From Benthicola sp964195715 (GTDB lineage: Bacteria > Gemmatimonadota > Gemmatimonadetes > Palauibacterales > Palauibacteraceae), in the NCBI GenBank assembly GCA_964195715.1, contig CAXMRU010000282.1:1-23637 (forward strand): a stretch of 23,637 bases of DNA, in the 5' to 3' direction. This document shows, one piece after another, positions 1 to 6,297 of this stretch. Below the pieces are notes generated by a model. That model was not told the origin of the DNA and did no database searches. It saw nothing but the letters and a program-made list of their open reading frames with translations. Within the stretch, counting starts at the first letter, position 1. The number at the start of each line of letters is the position of its first letter. The translations under genes were made by a program, and so were the position numbers.

Positions 1-153
1 GCAGGGCACACGGACTACACGCTCGTCGAATACTCGAATGCCGGACACGGACTGCAGGACATCCCGCCAAGCAAGCCGTTGCGTACGCGCGGACTCACAG
101 AAGGCTACTTCGAAACCGTGGGCGAGTGGATGAAGGAGCGCTTCGAACAGTGA
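1..153 (+). CDS. C-terminal end of an alpha/beta hydrolase (partial)
   Basis: The window opens inside a reading frame that runs through 50 codons to a TGA at 151-153. The visible peptide includes YSNAGHGL followed by a short helical tail ending in WMKERFEQ. A His after a beta-strand ending in Gly, close to the C-terminus, is typical of the catalytic His of alpha/beta hydrolases such as dienelactone hydrolase or prolyl-oligopeptidase relatives. The nucleophile and the start lie outside the window, so substrate and localisation cannot be read. It points toward the convergent serine hydrolase at 322-1920. The 168 bases between the two stops hold nothing I recognise. Confidence 0.6.
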   Translation, partial: AGHTDYTLVEYSNAGHGLQDIPPSKPLRTRGLTEGYFETVGEWMKERFEQ

Positions 154-321
154 GAGTCAGGCTAACGCGGTTGCCGACACTGCCGGACATGCGTGACTAC
201 TCGTAACTTCCTGCTGGCAAGCCCGGTTACCGAGCCTCAAACGTCGCGCCTCCGACACAGCACATCCAGACCGACGCTTGAGTGATCCGAGCGATCGCGG
301 AGTCCTTTGAATCCACGCTTA

Positions 322-1920
322 TCACTCTGATTGGTCCGGTTGGTCCGGGAGCCGCTCGAAGACAAGTTCCCGGAACCTGAGCTCACTAACCTGGCCGGCC
401 GGGTCCAGCACGAAACTCAGGAAGAGTTGCCACCCCTCCGGTCCTCTACCGGTCATTCGATAGACGTCGTAGTGCCAGTGCTCGAGGTCCCCTGCGTAGG
501 CGCCTGGGAACCGGAGAACCAGAGTGCCTTTCTCGTCGCTGAGCGTCAGTTTGCCAACAGCAGGATGCCAGTATTCGCCGACGTAGCTCTCGATCGGAAG
601 GGAGGGAGTGGTGCCCTGCACCCGCCCGGCCTGGAGTGCCCGTTCACTCGCTTGCCGCCGTTCTAGAAACCCGTCCCTACTAATTTTCCATTCTCGCTTC
701 GGTACGCCCAGATACGCGTTCAGCACCCCGAACGCGAGTACCCAACTCAAGACGTTCCCAGATGAATTCATCACGACAGCCACGCCGAGGTTCTCCTCCG
801 GCACCAATGCAATGAAAGATGAAAAGCCGACTCCCCCTCCACTGTGGTAGGATGTCTTTCGCCCTTGATAGTCGGCTACGAACCAGCCGAACCCGTAGCT
901 CCAGAAATGGCCGAAGCCCGGCCCCAACAGGCGCTCGTACCATGGGGTCGGCATGATCATCTGCCCGGTATGCATCTCTTCGATCACGCCGGCGCTCAAG
1001 ATCTGAGCCCCATCATAGAGCCCCTTGCCGAGCTGCAATCGCAGCCACTTGGCAACGTCCGTCGCACTCGCGCTGACAGAACCGGCCGGTGCATAGATCG
1101 TGATATCGCGCCATGGGACCGGATGGAGACCGTCATCGCTGAATCCACTGGATATATGCGGCATCGCGACGTTCTGAACTCGTGCATCCTCGAAACCGAC
1201 TGTGCGAAGCGGAAGGTCGCAGGTGTAGCATGGGGCAACATCTTCGGATTCCCAGAGGTCGTAGACGCTGGTGGACGCCGAGCTCATCCCGAGCGGGACC
1301 ATGAGACGGGCTCTCACGAAATCCTCCCAGCTCGACCCTGACACGTCCTCCACAACCTCTCCCGCCAGTGAATAGCACACGTTGCAGTACTGGTAGCGAC
1401 TGCGAAAACGTCCCTGTCCGGGCTCGAGATCACCCAGCCTCTTCAGAACGTCTTCACGCTCGACCGAGGTGACGCGCTCGAGGAACCGGATACCTGAACC
1501 CACATCACCGACAAGCTGATGCGAGAGAAGATCCCGGAGCGTGGCCATTCTTGTAACCCACGGATCGGGAAGCCGAAACCAGGGCAGGTGCTGGATCACT
1601 GGATCGTCCCAAGAGAGCTTCCCCTCATCCACCAGTAGGCCGACGGCTGCCGCGGTGAATGCCTTCGTATTCGAGCCGAGAGAAAAGATCGTATGCTCGT
1701 CTACTGTGGCATCTATTCCCAGCTCCCGAACGCCGTACCCCTTGAGGAAGACCACATCATCGTCCTTGACGACGGCGATCGCGAGTCCTGGGACCTGCAG
1801 CTCCGCCATGGACTGCCGGATATCGGCGTCAAGCTCCTGCAGGGGATCAGGCTGAGCACTCATGGGGCTGGCCACGAGAAGAGAGGCCAGCAAAGGGAGA
1901 AAGAGTCGAGTGTTACTCAT
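322..1920 (-). CDS. secreted beta-lactamase-fold serine hydrolase (paralogue 1)
   Basis: 532 residues. The start is the ATG at 1920, preceded by AGGAGG at six-base spacing; a TTG further upstream would swallow that ribosome binding site. An N-terminal hydrophobic signal ends at ASPMSAQ. The penicillin-binding-protein-like transpeptidase/beta-lactamase fold is shown by S83-N-T-K86 (SxxK nucleophile), Y178-C-N180 (YxN) and a late HSGGG motif that replaces KTG, as in class C-type esterases and D-aminopeptidases. A C-terminal beta domain of about 100 residues follows, as in many members of this family. Likely a periplasmic peptidase, esterase or amidase; the substrate cannot be told. It is closely related over its full length to the gene at 2694-4301, with a tRNA-Ser fragment and a small membrane protein between them. 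Confidence 0.88.
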   Translation of the reverse strand: MSNTRLFLPLLASLLVASPMSAQPDPLQELDADIRQSMAELQVPGLAIAVVKDDDVVFLKGYGVRELGIDATVDEHTIFSLGSNTKAFTAAAVGLLVDEGKLSWDDPVIQHLPWFRLPDPWVTRMATLRDLLSHQLVGDVGSGIRFLERVTSVEREDVLKRLGDLEPGQGRFRSRYQYCNVCYSLAGEVVEDVSGSSWEDFVRARLMVPLGMSSASTSVYDLWESEDVAPCYTCDLPLRTVGFEDARVQNVAMPHISSGFSDDGLHPVPWRDITIYAPAGSVSASATDVAKWLRLQLGKGLYDGAQILSAGVIEEMHTGQMIMPTPWYERLLGPGFGHFWSYGFGWFVADYQGRKTSYHSGGGVGFSSFIALVPEENLGVAVVMNSSGNVLSWVLAFGVLNAYLGVPKREWKISRDGFLERRQASERALQAGRVQGTTPSLPIESYVGEYWHPAVGKLTLSDEKGTLVLRFPGAYAGDLEHWHYDVYRMTGRGPEGWQLFLSFVLDPAGQVSELRFRELVFERLPDQPDQSE

Positions 1921-2150
1921 TGAGATCCTCCTAGACACGCGTCGGTCCAGCAAGTGTAACGCCTACTGGGTTACCTATGCCTCAAATCGCGGATCGGTGT
2001 TCACTAGGCTGGGTGAAGCGCAAGAGAAGGTAGTATTGACTCGATTCTGGACACAAACGCTTGGGGAGTGCCCGCGAGCCACTGTACCCCAAACCGTACC
2101 CAGACTATCGGTCGGTGACTCGCTCCGGTTCGCTCATATTCGGACTGAGC

Positions 2151-2342
2151 TCAAGGTGTGGACTTCTTCCTAGCCAGGGCGACCATGAAGATGCCTGCAC
2201 TAAGCGCGCTGATGCCGGTTACGAGAAGCGTTGTTCCCGACTCTGGCCGGTCCACAACGACAAGTATGAGATTCAGGGCGCCGACCGCGAGGCAAATGTA
2301 GCCGAGTACACGCGCGGTCGTAACTTTCTTGTTGGAGTCCAT
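2151..2342 (-). CDS. small two-helix membrane protein
   Basis: 63 residues beginning MDSNKKVTTARVLGY. The ATG at 2342 has GGAG nine bases upstream, so it is preferred over the in-frame TTG at 2357. Two hydrophobic segments (about residues 11-29 and 38-56) are joined by a short polar turn containing DRPESG, and the tail ends in ARKKSTP, predicting a hairpin inserted in the membrane with positive ends in the cytoplasm. I do not recognise a family. It lies between the two paralogous serine hydrolases on the same strand, about 230 bases upstream of paralogue 1. Confidence 0.6.
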   Translation of the reverse strand: MDSNKKVTTARVLGYICLAVGALNLILVVVDRPESGTTLLVTGISALSAGIFMVALARKKSTP

Positions 2343-2535
2343 TTGGTGTTTCTCCAAGTAGGAAGGATCCCACGCCGTCTAATTCATATTCGATGGCCAA
2401 ACTGCCCGATGGATTCACGGGGCTCGCACAACCTAAAGTGAAGTCCGTTGCCTCGAAACATGATAGTCGGACACTCATCAAGCGGCAGTCAAGGACGAGC
2501 GAACGAGTGATGCCCAGCTGCGTCCCGACGTCGCT

Positions 2536-2585
2536 GGGACTTAGAAGGACTTACAGGGAAAGCTCGGATCGGTCTCGAAAACCGG
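2536..2585 (+). repeat. 50-bp attachment-site-like repeat, copy 1 (partner at 23199-23248)
   Basis: Two 10-bp units (GACTTAGAAG, GACTTACAGG) are followed by GAAAGCTC and then by a tRNA-Ser anticodon arm. 47 of 50 bases match 23199-23248 in the same orientation. Phased short repeats beside a tRNA anticodon arm look like arm-type and core sites of a tyrosine-recombinase attachment site. That function is inferred, since no integrase lies in the window. Confidence 0.7.
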
Positions 2586-2625
2586 CGCCCTCACGGGCTT
2601 CAGGGTTCGAATCCCTGCCCCTCCG
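2569..2625 (+). pseudogene. 3' fragment of tRNA-Ser(CGA)
   Basis: The anticodon arm is TCGGT, loop CTCGAAA (anticodon CGA), ACCGG. A long class-II variable arm (GCCC-TCAC-GGGC), a T arm (CAGGG, TTCGAAT, CCCTG) and the 3' acceptor strand CCCCTCC with discriminator G complete the 3' part. The matching 5' acceptor strand (GGAGGGG) and the D arm are absent: the bases upstream are phased 10-bp repeats instead. The break falls at the anticodon stem, the usual crossover point for many tRNA-targeting integrases. An element therefore probably lies to the left of the break, with the displaced chromosomal 3' half retained here. CCA is not encoded. Confidence 0.85.
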
Positions 2626-2657
2626 CTTTACCTCCCAACGACTTACAGCTCTCTCGC

Positions 2658-2686
2658 GCCCTGATGGTCTTCCCCAGGATCAGGGC
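2658..2686. terminator. hairpin downstream of serine hydrolase paralogue 2
   Basis: A perfect 8-bp stem (GCCCTGAT at 2658-2665, ATCAGGGC at 2679-2686) encloses a 13-base loop that can close further. It sits eight bases beyond the stop of the minus-strand gene at 2694 and 33 bases past the tRNA-Ser fragment. No T run follows on either strand, so intrinsic termination is uncertain. Confidence 0.35.
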
Positions 2687-2693
2687 TGTCGAT

Positions 2694-4301
2694 TCATTCT
2701 GATTGTTCGAGGAGTCGCTGGAAAACAAGCGTCTGGATCATAAATTCACTCACCTGGCCAGCCGGGTTCAGGACGAAGGTCAGGAATTTCCGCCATGGTG
2801 CCGGCATGTTCCAGGTGACCCGAAAGACATCGTAGTTCCAATGTTCGAGGTACCCTGGCTCGGCACCAGGGAACCGGAGGACCAGCGTGCCTTCATCATC
2901 AGTGATCGTCACATTGCCAACGGCAGGATGCCAGTACTCGCCGACGTAACTCTCCGGCGAAAGGGAGGGGGTGGTGCCCTGTGCACGCCCGGCCTGGAGC
3001 GCCCTTTCGCTCGCTTCCCGTAGTTCCTGATTCCGTTGCCCACGGGCCTCTACCCTCGAGAGTTTTCCCCTTATCCAATCCTGATCCGGAACGCCCAGAT
3101 ACGCGTCTACTACCCCGAGCGCGAGTACCCAAGACAAGATGGTCCCTTCTCTATTCGTCACTACACCCACGCCGAGGTTCTCCTCCGGCACCAACGCGAC
3201 GAAGGATGAAAAGCCGGTGTTGCCCCCAGGGTGGATGGACAGCTTTCGCCCCTGGTAATCGCTCAGGAACCAGCCGAACCCGTAGCTCCAGAAATGGCCG
3301 AAGCCCGGTCCCAACAATTCCGCGTACCACTGGGTGGGTAGGATGATCTGCCCGGTATGCATCTCCTCGATGACGCCAGCGCTCACGATCCGCTCCCCCT
3401 CATAGATCCCCTTGCCAAGCTGTAATCGCAGCCATTTCGCCACGTCCGTGGCGCTTGCGGTTACACCACCGACCGGATCACCATTAAACCCGCAGTCACG
3501 CCATCGGGTCGGATGGGTTTCTCCATCAGCACTGCGCCAATGTGGTACCACGATGTTCTGAACCCGTGCATCCTCGTGACCAACGGTACGACTCGGGGAA
3601 TCGCTGGAGAAACAAGGGTCAAGATCCCCGGCTTCCCATAGCTCTTCGAGGTCGGTTGTCGAGGATGTCATCCCGAGGGGGACCAGGACGCGGGCTTTCA
3701 GGAAGGCCTCCCAAGTCATCCCCGACACCGCCTTAACAACCTCTCCCAGAATCGAGTAGCAATCGTTGCAGTACTGGAAGCGACTGCGGAAATCGCCATA
3801 GTCAGGCTCGAGATAACCCAATCGATTCATGCCATCCTCGCCTCTCCCGAAAGAAGCTAGGTAGCCGACCCAACCACCCTGCGCCTCATAGACAAGCCGG
3901 TGCGAGAGAAGATCCCGGAGCGTGGTCATTCTCGTCACCCATGGATCGTGAAGCCGAAACCAGGGCAGATGCTTAATCACCGGATCGTCCCACGAGAGCT
4001 TCCCTTCATCCACCAGAATCCCGACCGTCGTGGCCGTGAAGGCCTTCGTATTGGAGCTGAGAGCGAAGACCGTATGCTCGTCCACCGTTGCATCACTCCC
4101 CAATTCCCGTACGCCGTACCCCTTGAGGAAGACAACTCTATCATCCTTGACGACGGCTATAGCCAGGCCGGGGACCTCCCACTCCGGAAAGGACTGCCGG
4201 ATAAGGGAGTCGAGCCCCTGCAGGGGAGCGCGCTGAGCGTTCGTGGGGCCGGCCACGAGAAGGGAGGCCAGAAACAGCAGACAGAGTTGGGTGCTCCTCA
4301 T
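2694..4301 (-). CDS. secreted beta-lactamase-fold serine hydrolase (paralogue 2)
   Basis: 535 residues, starting at the ATG at 4301 with AGGAGG six bases upstream. A GTG at 4319 lies upstream of that ribosome binding site and is not credible. The signal peptide MRSTQLCLLFLASLL ends near PTNAQ. Catalytic motifs are S83-N-T-K86, Y177-C-N179 and a late HPGGN, so it has the same architecture as the gene at 322-1920. The two proteins align over their whole length, with long identical runs around the SxxK and HLPWFRL regions. The spacer between YxN and HxG is the most divergent part, consistent with duplication and substrate drift. The 42 bases around its start recur at 9956-9997. The 187 bases upstream hold no other gene and presumably its promoter. 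Confidence 0.88.
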   Translation of the reverse strand: MRSTQLCLLFLASLLVAGPTNAQRAPLQGLDSLIRQSFPEWEVPGLAIAVVKDDRVVFLKGYGVRELGSDATVDEHTVFALSSNTKAFTATTVGILVDEGKLSWDDPVIKHLPWFRLHDPWVTRMTTLRDLLSHRLVYEAQGGWVGYLASFGRGEDGMNRLGYLEPDYGDFRSRFQYCNDCYSILGEVVKAVSGMTWEAFLKARVLVPLGMTSSTTDLEELWEAGDLDPCFSSDSPSRTVGHEDARVQNIVVPHWRSADGETHPTRWRDCGFNGDPVGGVTASATDVAKWLRLQLGKGIYEGERIVSAGVIEEMHTGQIILPTQWYAELLGPGFGHFWSYGFGWFLSDYQGRKLSIHPGGNTGFSSFVALVPEENLGVGVVTNREGTILSWVLALGVVDAYLGVPDQDWIRGKLSRVEARGQRNQELREASERALQAGRAQGTTPSLSPESYVGEYWHPAVGNVTITDDEGTLVLRFPGAEPGYLEHWNYDVFRVTWNMPAPWRKFLTFVLNPAGQVSEFMIQTLVFQRLLEQSE

Positions 4302-4488
4302 TGAGATCCTCCTAGACACGAAGCGCTATGTGCGTCGGTGTACGAGTTCGTAAGCCCGCCCGCCGTAGTCCGAGCTAAGCGGCGCCCCCCGCTGTTGTTG
4401 ATCTTCAGAGCGTCCTGCCAGCGAACAGTCTGACTCGCGATCCTGCTTCGACAGGAGACCAATGGGGATACTGACCCAGGCGAGTCCA

Positions 4489-5760
4489 CTACTTCCAGAC
4501 CTCACCGAGCCACTCGAAGACGATTTGGTGGAGACGGGGTCCGTTGTTCGCCGCCACGTGGGCTCCAGCACCCTCGGCGTGGCTGAAGAAGTGAGAGCTC
4601 TTCTCGCACGTCAACGCCTCGAAGAAATCCTCGAACTGATTGTACCCGTGTTCCGTTTCCCACTCACTGCGCAGAGCCAGTGTCGGACACGAGATCCTCT
4701 CGACGAGGCCGTGGAGGTTCCACCGCTCGGGTTCGTAATCAGGACCCCACGTCCACATCAAGAAGTCCATCATTCGCTGTCGCTGGTCCGGAGCCTCGGG
4801 AGGTGGCGTGGGTCGCTCCAGGCGAAGATCCGCAAAGAACCTCGGCACATCCGGTATCGGAGGAAAAGCGATCAACCCTGCCAGACGCTCGTCGAGCGCC
4901 GCAGCTCGGGGGGCCAGGTATCCCCCGAAGCTCGTCCCGGAGACTCCGATATGGCGGGCATCGACGTCGCGGCGCGTAAGTAGGTAATCAACGGCGGCAG
5001 CTACCGGGACTTCATAATCCGGTCTGAATACCATCTCGGGCGCAGCGTGGACGGCTCCCCTGTGGCCCGGTCCGTCGAAGAGCAGGACGTTGTAGCCTCT
5101 CTCCGCCGCCGCCCGTCCGCACCAGAAGAACATCTCCTCCTTGCCACCGTCATTCCCGGGGATGAAGATCAGCGTCGGCCTGGGTCCTTCTGCAACGCCG
5201 GTCCGCAGGAAGAACGCAGGCAACGTCTTATCCTCGTATGGATACTCCACGTACTCGAACGGGGGCGTGAAGAGCGAGCCTGACGCCTTGAAGCACTCCA
5301 CGCCCTTGTCGTAGTACAGCCGGTGACGGGGGTCGGATACGGAGCACATAAACTCGGCGGCTCGATAGTAGTTCCAAGCCCGCAGAAAGGCATCACGCGC
5401 GCTGATGCTCTCGTTCTTCTCAAGTGCTTCCCTGGCCAAACCCTCCACTCGGCTGGCCAGCTTTGCCCACGCCTCGATCCAACTCTCGGGGTGCCAATCC
5501 TGGATTTCACCGTAAGCTTGGAGACACTCCCCCAGCACGCTGCCTCCCGCCGATCCCCGATTAAGAGCCCTGAAGAACCAACGCTCAAAGCTGCTCTCGA
5601 AGAATAGGTTACCGTGGTCGCGGTGGCCGACGCCGATGGCCGATCCGGTTTCGCCAGCCTGGGGAAGGAGACTGAGCACTCCCTCCCTTGCTGACCAACC
5701 CAAGCCCGGGAGAGCTACGCCGAGAATCGAGGCCTGCTGCAGAAAGTCACGTCGCTGCAT
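4489..5760 (-). CDS. Tat-exported alpha/beta hydrolase
   Basis: 423 residues. The ATG at 5760 has GGAGG five bases upstream and is preferred over the ATG at 5772. The N-terminus MQRRDFLQQASILGVALPG is a twin-arginine signal. A helical region (about residues 45-160) precedes the alpha/beta core, as in FrsA-like and 2,6-dihydroxypseudooxynicotine-hydrolase-like enzymes. Core motifs are an oxyanion-side PGNDGG (201-206), the nucleophile elbow G-T-S277-F-G-G, a likely acid in the strand ending SEWETEHG, and a late His in the HAEGAGAHV region. A carbon-carbon, ester or amide bond hydrolase acting outside the cytoplasm is expected; the substrate is not evident. It appears to be a single-gene unit. 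Confidence 0.82.
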   Translation of the reverse strand: MQRRDFLQQASILGVALPGLGWSAREGVLSLLPQAGETGSAIGVGHRDHGNLFFESSFERWFFRALNRGSAGGSVLGECLQAYGEIQDWHPESWIEAWAKLASRVEGLAREALEKNESISARDAFLRAWNYYRAAEFMCSVSDPRHRLYYDKGVECFKASGSLFTPPFEYVEYPYEDKTLPAFFLRTGVAEGPRPTLIFIPGNDGGKEEMFFWCGRAAAERGYNVLLFDGPGHRGAVHAAPEMVFRPDYEVPVAAAVDYLLTRRDVDARHIGVSGTSFGGYLAPRAAALDERLAGLIAFPPIPDVPRFFADLRLERPTPPPEAPDQRQRMMDFLMWTWGPDYEPERWNLHGLVERISCPTLALRSEWETEHGYNQFEDFFEALTCEKSSHFFSHAEGAGAHVAANNGPRLHQIVFEWLGEVWK

Positions 5761-5943
5761 CGTCGCCTCCATTAGATACGGAGCGCCTGGTGGGAGCGGC
5801 TAATATAGGAGAGACAGGCCTAGAGCGCCCATCCCACACGCCGCCGAGCGAGCAGCAACCTCCGGCACTCCCTCAAGTCTGACAGCGCCTGTCTGCCGGT
5901 CAGGGCATTTAGTGCGACGGGGACTGCCTCAGGAGGGGTCAGA

Positions 5944-5964
5944 CACCTGCGTCTCACGCAGGTG
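5944..5964. promoter_or_regulatory. perfect 8-bp hairpin in the intergenic region
   Basis: CACCTGCG (5944-5951), a five-base loop and CGCAGGTG (5957-5964) form an uninterrupted stem. It lies in the gap of more than 500 bases between the Tat hydrolase start and the kinase-fusion stop. No T run follows, so an operator or RNA structure is as likely as a terminator. Confidence 0.35.
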
Positions 5965-6006
5965 GGCTTGCTGAGATGACGGGCCTTGAGAGGCCAGTGA
6001 CCGAAC

Positions 6007-6044
6007 CAGTGTCGTGACACTGTGCGTAACACACTGTCACAGTG
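6007..6044. promoter_or_regulatory. nested palindromes built from CACTGT/ACAGTG
   Basis: Three overlapping inverted repeats are visible: CAGTGTC/GACACTG with a two-base centre (6007-6022), CACTGTG/CACAGTG (6018-6024 with 6038-6044), and CACTGT-C-ACAGTG (6032-6044). The density suggests a protein-binding region, but no bound regulator can be named. Confidence 0.35.
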
Positions 6045-6047
6045 ATG

Positions 6048-6083
6048 AAAAAACGGCCCTGCCGTAACTACCGACAGGACCGT
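6048..6083 (-). terminator. rho-independent terminator of the former tRNA-Pro gene
   Basis: Read on the minus strand, a 12-bp stem (6083-6072 with 6064-6053, two G-T pairs) has a seven-base loop and is followed directly by a T run (6053-6048). It lies 11 bases past the 3' end of the tRNA-Pro fragment, where a tRNA terminator would be. The chromosomal 3' flank of the target gene is therefore intact. Confidence 0.85.
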
Positions 6084-6094
6084 CTCTTACACAA

Positions 6095-6138
6095 TCGGGG
6101 CGGCGAGATTCGAACTCGCGACCTCCTGAACCCCATTC
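6095..6138 (-). pseudogene. 3' fragment of tRNA-Pro(GGG)
   Basis: Minus strand, from 3' to 5': discriminator A (6095), acceptor strand CGCCCCG (6102-6096), T arm GCGAG-TTCGAAT-CTCGC, variable loop AGGTC, and a 3' anticodon stem TCAGG after loop ATGGGGT (anticodon GGG). The 5' anticodon stem should be CCTGA, but only its last two bases remain before unrelated sequence. The D arm and the 5' acceptor strand (CGGGGCG expected) are missing. The gene is cut at the anticodon stem-loop, as the tRNA-Ser fragment is. The inserted DNA lies to the right (higher coordinates). Confidence 0.85.
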
Positions 6139-6150
6139 GCGTGGCGGTAC

Positions 6151-6220
6151 ATGCACTCACCTGCATACAGTTGCATTCACGTGCATTTCGGCGATTTCAC
6201 TTTCACTCAGTTGCGCTCAT
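6151..6220. repeat. 10-bp phased repeat array beside the tRNA-Pro break
   Basis: TGCA starts recur exactly every 10 bases at 6152, 6162, 6172 and 6182 (TGCACTCAC, TGCATACAG, TGCATTCAC, TGCATTTCG). Degenerate continuations follow to TGCGCTCAT at 6212. One helical turn per unit means a protein could bind all copies on one face. The array begins 13 bases from the tRNA break, mirroring the layout at the tRNA-Ser sites with an unrelated repeat sequence. Likely integrase arm sites (inference). Confidence 0.6.
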
Positions 6221-6297
6221 TCCTCCTCATTTCGTTACAGCTACGGTTACAGTTCTGAAAGCACATAGCACGAACCAAGTGTTCGCAGTCTGCTTGC

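Noticed and set aside
2536..2625. Intact tRNA-Ser gene
   Set aside because: There is no GGAGGGG acceptor strand or D arm upstream; only the anticodon arm and the 3' part are present.
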